Below, piece by piece: positions 19,194-27,964 of a stretch of DNA of 64,000 bases. The first letter of the stretch is position 1. Each line of letters opens with the position of its first letter. The translations under genes were made by a program, and so were the position numbers. The notes under the pieces were generated by a model. It saw nothing but the letters and a program-made list of their open reading frames with translations, ran no database searches and was not told the origin of the DNA. This DNA is from Brevibacterium picturae (GTDB lineage Bacteria; Actinomycetota; Actinomycetes; Actinomycetales; Brevibacteriaceae): the NCBI RefSeq assembly GCF_900105045.1, contig NZ_LT629739.1, positions 2,728,001-2,792,000 on the forward strand, written 5' to 3'.

Positions 19194-19275
19194 GAGGTTC
19201 CCCAGCGAGACCATGAGCTTCCCCAGAGAGACAGTGAGCTTCCCCAAGTGAGACCAGGAGTTCCCCAGTGACGAC
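19194..19275 (+). repeat. Four-copy 21-22 bp tandem repeat reaching into a permease start codon
   Basis: Units at 19194-19214, 19215-19235, 19236-19257 and a partial copy from 19258, consensus GAGNTTCCCCAGNGAGACNA. The last copy contains the GTG start codon of the next gene. Confidence 0.85.
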
Positions 19276-20341
19276 ACCGACCCATGACCACCCCACCCCA
19301 CCCGGTGGTCCCGACCCCGGCGGCTCGGGCGGGTCCACCGGCCGCGACATGGACGAACCGCCGAAGGGCGGGTCGTTCCTGGGCTACTTGCTGCGCAAAC
19401 TCGGCGGCGCCCTGACCTCGATGATCCTCGTCGTGGTCCTCGGCTTCTTCGCATTCCGCATGCTGCCGGGCGACCCCGTCCTCAAGATCGCCAAGGAACG
19501 GCCCATGAGCCCGGCTCAGATCGCGGAGCTGCGCAGCCAATACGGTCTGGACAAACCGGTCATCGTCCAGTTCTGGGACTATCTGGTCGGCATCTTTACC
19601 GGCGAACTGGGTGAGAGCTACGTCTACCGCAAACCCGTCTCCGATCTCATCGTCGACTATCTGGGGCCCACGCTCCTGCTCACCGCCACCGCGGCCATCC
19701 TCGCGATCGGACTGGGCCTGTGGCTGGGTCAGCTCTCGGCCTGGCGCCGCAACTCGCTCTTCGACAAGATGGCGTCCTCGACCTCGCTCGTGTTCTGGTC
19801 GGTGCCCACCTTCTGGCTGGGCCTCATCCTGCTCATGATCTTCGGGGGCACCCTGCAGTGGCTGCCCACAGGCGGGATGATCACCCCGGGACTCGACCCG
19901 TGGTCCTTCGCCGGCATCATCGACGTGATCAAGCACCTCATCCTGCCGGTCATCACGATGGTCGCCGTCGTCTACGCCCAGTACCTGATGGTCATGCGCG
20001 CCTCCCTCATCGAAGAGATGAGTGAGGACTATCTGACAACCGCACGTGCCAAGGGCCTGACCGAGGACGAAGTGCGAAAGAAGCACGCGGTGCCCAACGC
20101 ACTGCTGCCCACGATCACGGTCGTGTTCATGCACATCGGCGGTCTCATCACCGGAGCCGTCACAGTCGAGGCCGTGTTCTCCTGGCCGGGTCTGGGCAAG
20201 CTGACATTCGAAGCGATCAGCGGACCGGATCTGCCGCTGCTGCAGGGCACGTTCGTCGTGTTCTCAGCCATCATCATCGTCATGAACCTGGCGGCGGACA
20301 TCGTCTACCGCTGGCTGGATCCACGAGTCAGGAGGGCATGA
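19268..20341 (+). CDS. Peptide ABC transporter permease (DppB-like)
   Basis: A 357-residue inner-membrane permease. About 40 hydrophilic residues are followed by the first helix, then the DppB/OppB segment MLPGDPVLKIA, LRSQYGLDKPVIVQFWDYL and six helices in all. The EAA loop is present as DYLTTARAKGLTEDEV, which contacts the ATPase. It starts at GTG 19268 inside a tandem repeat, without a good Shine-Dalgarno sequence. It ends overlapping the next permease (ATGA). Confidence 0.92.
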   Translation: MTTPTHDHPTPPGGPDPGGSGGSTGRDMDEPPKGGSFLGYLLRKLGGALTSMILVVVLGFFAFRMLPGDPVLKIAKERPMSPAQIAELRSQYGLDKPVIVQFWDYLVGIFTGELGESYVYRKPVSDLIVDYLGPTLLLTATAAILAIGLGLWLGQLSAWRRNSLFDKMASSTSLVFWSVPTFWLGLILLMIFGGTLQWLPTGGMITPGLDPWSFAGIIDVIKHLILPVITMVAVVYAQYLMVMRASLIEEMSEDYLTTARAKGLTEDEVRKKHAVPNALLPTITVVFMHIGGLITGAVTVEAVFSWPGLGKLTFEAISGPDLPLLQGTFVVFSAIIIVMNLAADIVYRWLDPRVRRA

Positions 20342-21312
20342 TGGGCGAGAACGACACCACCGCCGAGGCGAACGCCTCGGAACCGAACCCAGGCACCACC
20401 TCGGCGACGCAGCCTCCCGTCATCGATGGCGCGAAGCTCGTCCGCGAACGCCGGCTGAACAATGCCAAGAAGAACTGGTCCCTGTTCCGCTCCGACATCG
20501 CAGCGATGGTCGGCGCGATCGTGCTCATATTCTTCGTCCTCATCGCGATCTTCGCTCCGCTGATCGCGCCCGCCTCGATGCTCGATGTGACGGAGCAGCT
20601 CGATGTGCCGCGCTACGCCCCGCCGAGCCTCGCCCACCCGCTGGGCACCGATGACCTGGGCCGCGAGCTCTGGATCCGCATCCTCTGGGGAGCACGCGTA
20701 TCCATCCTCGTCGGCGTCGCCGCCACGGTCATGTCGATGGTCATCGGCACCGTCATGGGATTGGCCGCCGGACACTTCTCCGGATTCTTCGGTGCCGTCG
20801 TCATGCGCATCATCGACTTCTTCATCGTCCTGCCCTCCCTGCTGCTGGCGATCGTCCTGTCCTCGGTCCTCGAGCGCGGAGTCTTCACGATCGTCGTCGC
20901 CATCGGACTCACCTCGTGGGCCTCGACGGCACGGATCGTGCGGTCCCAGACCTTGAGCGTCGAGTCTCGGCTCTACATCGAAAGGGCGCGCATCCTCGGC
21001 GCCGGACATCGGCACATCCTGTTCAGGCACATGCTGCCTGCCGTGATGCCGTTGGTGCTCGCGAACACGACCCTGACCGTCGGCAGCGCGATCATCGCCG
21101 AATCCACCTTGTCATTCCTCGGGCTGGGGGACACGAGCAAGGAGTCGTGGGGAACGATCCTCAAGAACTCGATGGACATCTCCGCCGCAACCTCCGGCTA
21201 CTGGTGGTACGTGCTCACTCCCGGCATCGCGATCGTGCTCGTGGTGCTCGCATTCACGATGGTCGGGCGCGCGCTCGAGGCCATCATCAATCCAGCCCTG
21301 AGGAGCCGCTGA
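20338..21312 (+). CDS. Peptide ABC transporter permease (DppC-like)
   Basis: A 324-residue permease with the DppC/OppC N-terminal extension (NNAKKNWSLFRSDIAAMVGA), the HPLGTDDLGRELWIRILWGA motif typical of the family, and the EAA loop IERARILGAGHRHILFRHM. It overlaps the genes on both sides by four bases and one base, so all transport genes form one operon. Confidence 0.93.
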   Translation: MMGENDTTAEANASEPNPGTTSATQPPVIDGAKLVRERRLNNAKKNWSLFRSDIAAMVGAIVLIFFVLIAIFAPLIAPASMLDVTEQLDVPRYAPPSLAHPLGTDDLGRELWIRILWGARVSILVGVAATVMSMVIGTVMGLAAGHFSGFFGAVVMRIIDFFIVLPSLLLAIVLSSVLERGVFTIVVAIGLTSWASTARIVRSQTLSVESRLYIERARILGAGHRHILFRHMLPAVMPLVLANTTLTVGSAIIAESTLSFLGLGDTSKESWGTILKNSMDISAATSGYWWYVLTPGIAIVLVVLAFTMVGRALEAIINPALRSR

Positions 21313-22967
21313 TGACCGACCTCAGCTTCGACAACGTCTCGATCACCTACCGCTCGAGCTCGAACCGCGGCGACGTCACCGCGGTCAGCGACATCAGCCT
21401 GAACCTGCCCACCGGCGCCACATTGGGCATCGCGGGGGAATCGGGGTCCGGCAAATCCACGCTGATCATGTCGGCACTGCGCCTGCTGCCCAAGTCCACG
21501 AGAATCGACGGGCAGGTCCGCCTCGGCGGGAAGGACATCAGGGACCTCAGCTTCGGTGAGATCCGGGCGGTGCGGTGGGCGCAGGCCTCGATCGTGTTCC
21601 AGGGCGCCCTGCACTCGCTCAACCCCGTCCGCGAGGTGGGCGGGCAGATCATCGAGGCCCTCGAACACCATGCGAAGGGCACGTGGACGACACCGGCCAC
21701 ACGACGGGATCGGATGTTCGCACTCCTCGACGAGGTCGACCTCGATAAGAGCAAGGCCGTGTCGTACCCGCATGAGCTCTCCGGCGGGCAGAAGCAGCGG
21801 ATCATGATCGCCATGGCCCTGGCCTGCGAGCCCGACATCATCATCGCCGACGAACCGACCACCGCCCTCGACGTCATCGTGCAGAAGCAGATTCTCGTGG
21901 GTCTGGCGAAGCTCGTGGCCGAACGCGGAATCTCGCTGCTCATGATCAGCCACGACCTCGCCGTGCTCTCCGCCGTGTGCGAGAACCTGGCGATCATGCG
22001 CCACGGCAAGCTCGTCGAATACGGCCCCAGCGACCAGGTCTGCCTGGCGCCCGTCGCGGACTATACGAAGCAGCTCGCGGGTGCGTTCCCGCAGATCGGG
22101 GACGCTGAGTCGCGGATGAATCCGCGAACGCTCAAGCCCGCCGAGGTGCGCCGGGCCGAGCCGTACACCAAGACCTCCGAGGTGGTCCTCGAAGCCAGGA
22201 ACCTCAGTGTCTCCTTCGATACGCGGCAGGGGAGGGAACGGGCCGTCCGCGATGTCGACCTGGCGCTGCACAAAGCGGAGATCCTCGCCGTCGTCGGCCA
22301 GTCCGGGTCGGGGAAGACGACACTGGCCAGGTCCCTGCTCGGTCTGCAGCAGGTCGACCCGGGGTCGCAGGTGGAATTCGCGGGCACGGCGCTGCCGAAG
22401 AAAGCGAAGGCACTGCGGACCTTCCGTCGACAGGTCCAGATGATCCTGCAGGACCCCTCGGGTTCGCTCAACCCGAAGCGCAGCGTCTACGAAGCAGTGG
22501 TCGAAGGCCTGCGGGTGCAGAAGATCACCGACAACGAATACGCCCGAGTCGTCGGGGCGCTCGAAGCCGCCGAGCTGACACCCGCGGCCGACTACCTCGA
22601 GTCGATCCCGCAGGAACTCTCGGGCGGACAGCGGCAGAGGGTCGTCATCGCCGGAGCCCTCGCACTCGATCCGCAGGTGCTCATCGCCGACGAACCCGTC
22701 GCCTCCCTCGACGCCTCGGTGCGCGGAGAGATCCTGTCCCTGTTCCTCGCGCTGAAGAAGAATCTGGGCATGAGTGCCCTCATCATCACCCACGACCTCG
22801 GCTTGGCATGGAACATCGCCGACACCGTGGCCGTAATGAAGACGGGCGAGATCGTCGAGTACGGTGACGTCGACACCGTGCTGGCCAACCCGCAGCACGC
22901 ATACACGCAGGAACTCCTCGCCGCAGTTCCCCGACTGGGAAGTCAGAGTCTGGTCAACAATGGATAG
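21312..22967 (+). CDS. Fused tandem-ATPase subunit of the peptide ABC transporter (DppD-DppF)
   Basis: A 551-residue cytoplasmic protein carrying two complete ABC cassettes in one chain. Cassette 1 has Walker A GESGSGKST, signature LSGGQKQRI and Walker B IIIADEPTTALD. Cassette 2 has GQSGSGKTT, LSGGQRQRV and VLIADEPVASLD. It therefore replaces separate DppD and DppF. Each half ends with the peptide-transporter extension (VADYTKQLAGAFP; HAYTQELLAAVP). ATG 21312 overlaps the preceding stop (TGATG). Its own last eight bases overlap the S66 peptidase gene. Confidence 0.95.
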   Translation: MTDLSFDNVSITYRSSSNRGDVTAVSDISLNLPTGATLGIAGESGSGKSTLIMSALRLLPKSTRIDGQVRLGGKDIRDLSFGEIRAVRWAQASIVFQGALHSLNPVREVGGQIIEALEHHAKGTWTTPATRRDRMFALLDEVDLDKSKAVSYPHELSGGQKQRIMIAMALACEPDIIIADEPTTALDVIVQKQILVGLAKLVAERGISLLMISHDLAVLSAVCENLAIMRHGKLVEYGPSDQVCLAPVADYTKQLAGAFPQIGDAESRMNPRTLKPAEVRRAEPYTKTSEVVLEARNLSVSFDTRQGRERAVRDVDLALHKAEILAVVGQSGSGKTTLARSLLGLQQVDPGSQVEFAGTALPKKAKALRTFRRQVQMILQDPSGSLNPKRSVYEAVVEGLRVQKITDNEYARVVGALEAAELTPAADYLESIPQELSGGQRQRVVIAGALALDPQVLIADEPVASLDASVRGEILSLFLALKKNLGMSALIITHDLGLAWNIADTVAVMKTGEIVEYGDVDTVLANPQHAYTQELLAAVPRLGSQSLVNNG

Positions 22968-24186
22968 CCCCACCCCATGCACTTCGGGTGCTGCGAGCGC
23001 GTTCGCAGGAGCGAGCCCGTACCTCGAGACCGCGCCGCTGCAGGCCGGTGACACCGTCCGCCTCATCGCGCCTTCGGGGCCCACCGACGAAGAGTCCCTG
23101 CAGCGGGCGATCGCGCAGCTCGAGTCCTGGGGACTTCACGTGATGGTCGGCGATCACGTTCGCGCTCGCCACCCGCGGGTGAAATACCTGGCGGGAACCG
23201 ACGAGCAGCGCCGGGCCGACCTCGTCGACGCCTGGTGCGATCCGGACACCTCGGCGGTCATCGCACTGCGTGGCGGATTCGGGGCGATGCGCCTCCTCGA
23301 CGGAATCGACTTCGGCCTCATGCGCGATCACGCCCTGCGCCGGGACGGGCGTCCCAAGCTGCTCACCGGCTCCTCGGACATCACGGCGCTGCACCAGGCA
23401 TGGGACCATCACCTGTCAGTGGCGACGCTGTTCTGCCCGATGGTCGGCAACGACCCGTTCAAGAACTCAACCGTCGTCCCCGCCGAGGTCGCCAGCTGGC
23501 TGTTCGAACCCTGGGGCGGCCGCGAACTCGGGTTCCCCGCGGCCGAATCGCAGGCCGGTGCGACCGCGGCACCTCCTGGCGGCGCTGCCACGGCCGAGAA
23601 TAGGAACTTTTGGTGCGAAAATGCGGCCCCAAATCACACCAAAAGTTCCTCAATGTCGCAGGACGGGAACGCAACTATCGCAGGCACTGGGGTGAGTGTC
23701 GGACCTGGGGTCTCAGTGGCGGCAGGCTCGAGGCCCCGACACCCAGTCAGCCGGGCGCGGACGCTGGTGCCGGGAATGGCGAAGGGCCGCCTCGGCGGGG
23801 GAAATCTCAGTCTGGTTGCGGCCGGAATGGGAAGTCCGGAGTTAGCCGGGGTGCGGGAGGCCCGCGCGCGATACGGCCCCTCGATCCTCATGCTCGAAGA
23901 CGTCGACGAGGAGCTCTACCGCCTCGACAACCTGCTCGTGCAGCTGGTCCGCGGCGGTTGGTTCGACTCGGCGGACGCTGTGGTGCTGGGGTCCTGGCAG
24001 GACTGCGCCGAGATCGTTGAGGTGGAGGAGCTGTTCATGGACTACCTCGGCGAGGCAGGAATCCCGGTCGTGAGTGAGATGGGCTTCGGCCACGACCCGG
24101 ATGCGCCGAGCACTCCGCTGGGGGTGGCCGTCACGCTCGAGGCCCCTGCCCAGGGCAGGCCCCGGATGTGGGTGGACGAGACATGA
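22960..24186 (+). CDS. LD-carboxypeptidase / MccF-like S66 peptidase with an inserted linker
   Basis: A 408-residue serine peptidase of family S66. Family marks are the N-terminal GDTVRLIAPSGP, ALRGGFGAMRLLDGIDF, the nucleophile elbow TGSSDITAL (Ser139 expected), GGNLSLVAAGMG, LEDVDEELYRLD and the C-terminal GHDPDAPSTPLGV holding the catalytic His. Such enzymes cleave L,D bonds in murein peptides or acylated microcin-like compounds. Between the two lobes lies a foreign-looking, low-complexity stretch of about 70 residues (about 205-275), encoded partly by a perfect inverted repeat at 23602-23650. The start overlaps the transporter ATPase gene by eight bases, so the peptidase probably acts on imported peptides. 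Confidence 0.88.
   Translation: MDSPTPCTSGAASAFAGASPYLETAPLQAGDTVRLIAPSGPTDEESLQRAIAQLESWGLHVMVGDHVRARHPRVKYLAGTDEQRRADLVDAWCDPDTSAVIALRGGFGAMRLLDGIDFGLMRDHALRRDGRPKLLTGSSDITALHQAWDHHLSVATLFCPMVGNDPFKNSTVVPAEVASWLFEPWGGRELGFPAAESQAGATAAPPGGAATAENRNFWCENAAPNHTKSSSMSQDGNATIAGTGVSVGPGVSVAAGSRPRHPVSRARTLVPGMAKGRLGGGNLSLVAAGMGSPELAGVREARARYGPSILMLEDVDEELYRLDNLLVQLVRGGWFDSADAVVLGSWQDCAEIVEVEELFMDYLGEAGIPVVSEMGFGHDPDAPSTPLGVAVTLEAPAQGRPRMWVDET
23602..23650. repeat. Palindromic element lying in frame inside the S66 peptidase gene
   Basis: AGGAACTTTTGGTG (23602-23615) and CACCAAAAGTTCCT (23637-23650) are perfect 14-base inverted repeats around a 21-base spacer. The segment is A/T-richer than the gene around it and is read through in frame. 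Confidence 0.85.
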
Positions 24187-24253
24187 GCGTGTGGATGGAG
24201 CGTGAGCGTGCTGTGATGCTTGGACCGGTCGAAGAAGGAGAGGATTTCCTACG

Positions 24254-25108
24254 ATGAATGAGGACATGAACAAGAGCGACGTGTCGAGCACGGGTGACGC
24301 CTCGAACACGGGCGAGGTGGACTTCGATCGACTGCCGGGAGTGCGCTTCAGCGCCCTGGCCTACGACATCGACAGCGGCGAACGCGTGTTCGCGCACAAC
24401 GAGGACGACGAGCTCGACACCGCCAGCATGGGCAAGGTCTTCCTCCTGCATACAGCTCTGCAGATGCACGTTCGCGGCACCCTCAATCTGCAGGAGCGGC
24501 TCTCGCGGCGGCCCTCTGAGCGGGTGGATGAATCCGGCATCTGGTACCTCATGGAACAGGATGACTTGAGCATCTACGACGTGGCCGTGCTCGTCGGAGC
24601 CTTCAGCGACAACTTCGCGACCAATGTGCTCATCCGCCGCATCGGGCTCGAGAACGTCGCCCGCCAGGTCGAGGATCTGGGGTATCGGAACTCGGGACTG
24701 CACGACTTCCTGCGCTGGCCTCGTCCGGCCAAAGCCCCGCGTACTTTGTCCTCAGGCACTGCTTCGGAGATCAGTGACTTCATGGCCCGGCACGCGAAAG
24801 ACGAATTCTGGGACGAGTCGACGAACGAGATCTTCCGCCGCTGGTTGGGTGCCGGCGCGGACACCTCCATGGTCGCCTCGGCGTTCGATCTCGATCCTCT
24901 CGCCCACTACAACTACCAGCGCGACGTGTGGGTCTGGAACAAGACGGGCACGAACGGGACGATCAGGGCCGACGCCGGGATCGCGATGACGCCGACGCGT
25001 CGGGTCGCCTACGCCGTGTTCGCGAACTGGGACCCCGGCACAGACCGGGTCGTCGACGTCATGCCCATCATGCGCGAAGCAGGGGAGGTGATCCACCGAT
25101 TCCTCTGA
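24254..25108 (+). CDS. Cytosolic class A beta-lactamase-like serine hydrolase
   Basis: A 284-residue protein with all three penicillin-recognising motifs: SMGK (S58-K61), SDN (S118-N120) and KTG (K230-G232). It has no signal peptide: the first 25 residues are acidic and hydrophilic. It therefore should act in the cytoplasm, unlike a resistance enzyme. A role as peptidase or amidase on imported peptides fits the neighbouring transporter and LD-carboxypeptidase, but is inferred. GAAGGAGAGG precedes the ATG; 67 bases separate it from the S66 gene. Confidence 0.82.
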   Translation: MNEDMNKSDVSSTGDASNTGEVDFDRLPGVRFSALAYDIDSGERVFAHNEDDELDTASMGKVFLLHTALQMHVRGTLNLQERLSRRPSERVDESGIWYLMEQDDLSIYDVAVLVGAFSDNFATNVLIRRIGLENVARQVEDLGYRNSGLHDFLRWPRPAKAPRTLSSGTASEISDFMARHAKDEFWDESTNEIFRRWLGAGADTSMVASAFDLDPLAHYNYQRDVWVWNKTGTNGTIRADAGIAMTPTRRVAYAVFANWDPGTDRVVDVMPIMREAGEVIHRFL

Positions 25109-25178
25109 GTACTCGGACATCGATCGACTCGAGAACGCGCACAGCCACACGCCGATCCTCGAGTATTGTTGATGTCCT

Positions 25179-25493
25179 ATGACTTCCTCGATCTACCTCA
25201 CCGGTGAAGCGAAGGCGCCATCGAACAACCCGATCATGGCACAGTACGGGCTGTTCTACATCGCCTTCGAGATCGAGGCGGACACACACCGAGTCCTCGA
25301 TGTCGACTGCTCGGCGACGTTGGCCCTGACAAGGAAGTTCATCAGGGGCCTGTTCATCGACGCAGACATCACGGACACCGGTCGACTCACGGAGTCGATC
25401 ACAGCCAGATACCACGGGTCCTCCCAGAAGGCGCTCATCGTCGCGGTGAACAACGCGGCGAAGAAGTACCAAGAGCTCCCAACCTCTAGCTGA
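25179..25493 (+). CDS. DUF3870 protein
   Basis: A 104-residue protein whose length and motifs fit DUF3870: YLTGEAKAP at the start, YGLFYIAFEIE, VDCSATLALTRKFIRGLF and the highly conserved RYHGSSQKALIVAV near the end. No function is known. It has no membrane segment. It lies between the beta-lactamase-like hydrolase and the DUF819 membrane protein, which suggests a part in the same uptake or breakdown pathway. Confidence 0.75.
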   Translation: MTSSIYLTGEAKAPSNNPIMAQYGLFYIAFEIEADTHRVLDVDCSATLALTRKFIRGLFIDADITDTGRLTESITARYHGSSQKALIVAVNNAAKKYQELPTSS

Positions 25494-25646
25494 GTCGACT
25501 CCTCGACCACCAAGATTGCCCGGGTCCCCACCGGATCGGATCCAATCGACAACCGCACATGGCTTCACCGCGCACTGCGCCTGCACCTCGAGGAATTGGC
25601 CGAGGGCAGCGCGACGCGGTCCAATCCACCTGAAGGAGTGTCGTTT

Positions 25647-26798
25647 GTGATCACGGACGGTTTTCTATTCATCAGCCTGCTGCTGGCGATATCGGCGGTT
25701 CTCGTCGTCGCCGACCGCAGCGGGAAATTCAAAGTATTCAAGTATGTCCCCGGGTTCGTCTTCCTCTACATCGTGGCGGCCCTGCTCAACACCGTCGGCC
25801 TGTTTGACCACGACGCCATCGACGGTGTCGGCGACGGGGTGCAGGACGCGCTGCTGCCGGCGATGATCCTGCTTCTGCTGTTCAAATGCGATGTCCGGCA
25901 GATCATCCGCCTCGGACCGAAGCTGCTGCTGACCTTCGTGGTGACGGCAGCGAGCATCATGATCGGCTTCATCGTCGCCTACCTGATCGTGCACTCGGCA
26001 CTGGCCCCCGAATCCTGGAAGGCCCTCGGCGCGCTCAATGCCTCTTGGACCGGCGGCTCGGCGAACATGGTCGCAGTCCAGGACATCCTCGAAGCACCGG
26101 AGGACGTCTTCGGCTACGTGCTCATCGTCGACACTGTCCTCTACTCCTTCTGGCTGCTCCTCATCTTCTCTTCGGTCGCCGTCTCCGATAAGTTCAACAG
26201 ATGGACGAAGGCAGACACCTCGAAGTTCGATTTTGTCGGTCGTGTCACCGACGAGGAAGAGAAGCCGATGACCCTGTCGTCGATCATCGGTCTTCTGGGT
26301 TTCGCCCTGCTCGTCTCCGCCTTGGCTGCCAAAGCAGGCGAGATGCTGCCGGAAGTGGGCACGGTGATCAACGCCTCGGCTTGGACGATCCTCATCGTGA
26401 GCATCCTCGGTCTGGTCATCGGGTCGACGCGGTGGGGGCGGACCGCAGGCTCCAGCCAGCTCGCGACCATCATGCTCTACCTCATCATCGGCATCATCGC
26501 TTCCGGATCCGACTTCACCTCGCTGGCCGAAGCCCCGATCTACCTGGTCGTCGGTGTGATCGTGCTCCTCGTCCACATCGTCATCATGCTCGTCTATGCG
26601 AAGCTGACGAAGACCGAACTGTTCAGCATCGCTGTGGCCAGCACCGCGAACATCGGGGGAATCGCCTCGGCGCCGGTGGTCGCGGGTGCCTTCAACCGTC
26701 AGCTGGTGCCGGTGGGCGTGCTCTTCGCACTCATCGGAGCCTTCTCCGGCACCTTCCTGGGATTGTTGGGCGCGCAGCTGATGTCGGGGATCGGCTGA
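25647..26798 (+). CDS. DUF819 family membrane protein (YjcL-like)
   Basis: A 383-residue, roughly ten-helix protein of the DUF819 family. Characteristic are LLPAMILLLLFKCDVRQI, the GALNASWTGGSANMVAVQ motif and STANIGGIASAPVVAGAF, two glycine-rich broken-helix loops that look transporter-like. The start is GTG 25647, with GAAGGAG eight bases before it; the upstream in-frame ATG at 25596 lacks such a site. Family function is not established. The dipeptidase gene is 77 bases downstream, so it may carry dipeptides or amino acids. Confidence 0.85.
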   Translation: MITDGFLFISLLLAISAVLVVADRSGKFKVFKYVPGFVFLYIVAALLNTVGLFDHDAIDGVGDGVQDALLPAMILLLLFKCDVRQIIRLGPKLLLTFVVTAASIMIGFIVAYLIVHSALAPESWKALGALNASWTGGSANMVAVQDILEAPEDVFGYVLIVDTVLYSFWLLLIFSSVAVSDKFNRWTKADTSKFDFVGRVTDEEEKPMTLSSIIGLLGFALLVSALAAKAGEMLPEVGTVINASAWTILIVSILGLVIGSTRWGRTAGSSQLATIMLYLIIGIIASGSDFTSLAEAPIYLVVGVIVLLVHIVIMLVYAKLTKTELFSIAVASTANIGGIASAPVVAGAFNRQLVPVGVLFALIGAFSGTFLGLLGAQLMSGIG

Positions 26799-26875
26799 TG
26801 AGCGTGATCCGACACCTGAGACCACAGACTTCCACCCAACTCACCGACGATCATCCGAACTGAAGGAGCACACTC

Positions 26876-27964
26876 ATGACATACGACGTCTTCGACGGAC
26901 ACAACGACCTGGCCTGGTACCTGCGGGAGGAGCGCGACTACAGCGTTGCCGGGCTCAACGACCCCAGCGTCTCACCCTTCACGACGATGGATCAGCTGCG
27001 CGAAGGCCACGTTGCCGCGCAGTACTGGTCGGTCTACGTCCACTCCTCGATCACCGGGGCGGAGGCGATCAAGGCCACCTGGGAACAGATCGACGCGGTG
27101 CAGCGCGTCGTCACCGCCTACCCCGAGCGGCTCCAGTTCGCCCGCACCGCCGCCGAGGTGGTCGCCGCCCGTGACGCCGGAAAGGTGGCCTCACTGATGG
27201 GCGTCGAAGGCGGACAGCAGATCGACGAATCACTGGCCGTGCTCCGCTCCTATGCGCGCGCCGGGTCCCGGTACATGACCCTGACCTGGTCGACGACGCA
27301 CTCCTGGGCCGACTCGGCCACGGATGAACCGCAGCACGATGGACTCAGTGCCTTCGGCCGCGAGGTCGTGGCGGAGATGAACCGGATCGGCATGATCGTC
27401 GATCTCTCACACGTCGCGCCGAGCGTCATGCACCAGTCTCTGGACATCTCCACGCTGCCCGTGATCTTCACCCACTCCTGCGCCTTCGGGCTCAACCCGC
27501 ATCCGCGCAACATCCCCGACGACGTTCTCGATCGGGTGCCTGGCAATGGGGGAGTGGCGATGATGACCTTCGTGCCCTCCTTCGTCTCGAACGCACGTCG
27601 CGAATGGGTCGACGCCGGAGAGAACGGCACCGCCCCCGAGGTGACCGTGGCCGATGTCGCCGACCACTGCGACTACGTCCGCGAGCGGATCGGAATCGAC
27701 CACATCGGCCTCGGCGGGGACATCTGCGGTGTCGATGAACTGCCGCAGGGGCTCGGCGACGCCGGTCAGTATCCTGCGCTCTTCGAGGAGTTGGCCGGTC
27801 GCGGCTGGTCGGACACTGATCTGCGCAAGCTCGGCTTCGACAACGCGATGCGGGTCCTCGAAGCACACGAGGAAGCGTATAGGCAGTTCCTTGGGACGTC
27901 GGCGGGGACGGCCACCTCGGCGGGTGTGGGGCAGGCGGACGCCTCGGCGGGGGAGCACGCATGA
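26876..27964 (+). CDS. M19 (renal-type) zinc dipeptidase
   Basis: A 362-residue TIM-barrel metallopeptidase. Zinc ligands are recognisable as DGHND (H9, D11), MGVEGGQ (bridging Glu), VDLSHV, IFTHSCA and GLGGDICG. M19 enzymes cut dipeptides, often accepting a D-residue at the C-terminal side. There is no signal peptide, so it is cytosolic. GAAGGAG lies before the ATG. It overlaps the amidotransferase gene by four bases. The last 25 residues are a Gly/Ala/Ser-rich tail. Confidence 0.92.
   Translation: MTYDVFDGHNDLAWYLREERDYSVAGLNDPSVSPFTTMDQLREGHVAAQYWSVYVHSSITGAEAIKATWEQIDAVQRVVTAYPERLQFARTAAEVVAARDAGKVASLMGVEGGQQIDESLAVLRSYARAGSRYMTLTWSTTHSWADSATDEPQHDGLSAFGREVVAEMNRIGMIVDLSHVAPSVMHQSLDISTLPVIFTHSCAFGLNPHPRNIPDDVLDRVPGNGGVAMMTFVPSFVSNARREWVDAGENGTAPEVTVADVADHCDYVRERIGIDHIGLGGDICGVDELPQGLGDAGQYPALFEELAGRGWSDTDLRKLGFDNAMRVLEAHEEAYRQFLGTSAGTATSAGVGQADASAGEHA

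Noticed and set aside
17150-20134. Long minus-strand open frame (about 990 codons) opposite the peptide transporter genes
   Set aside because: It lies opposite clear transporter genes, has no domain-like sequence and is the expected mirror of high-GC codon usage.
24254-25108. Antibiotic resistance beta-lactamase
   Set aside because: No signal peptide and the neighbours are peptide transport and breakdown genes.
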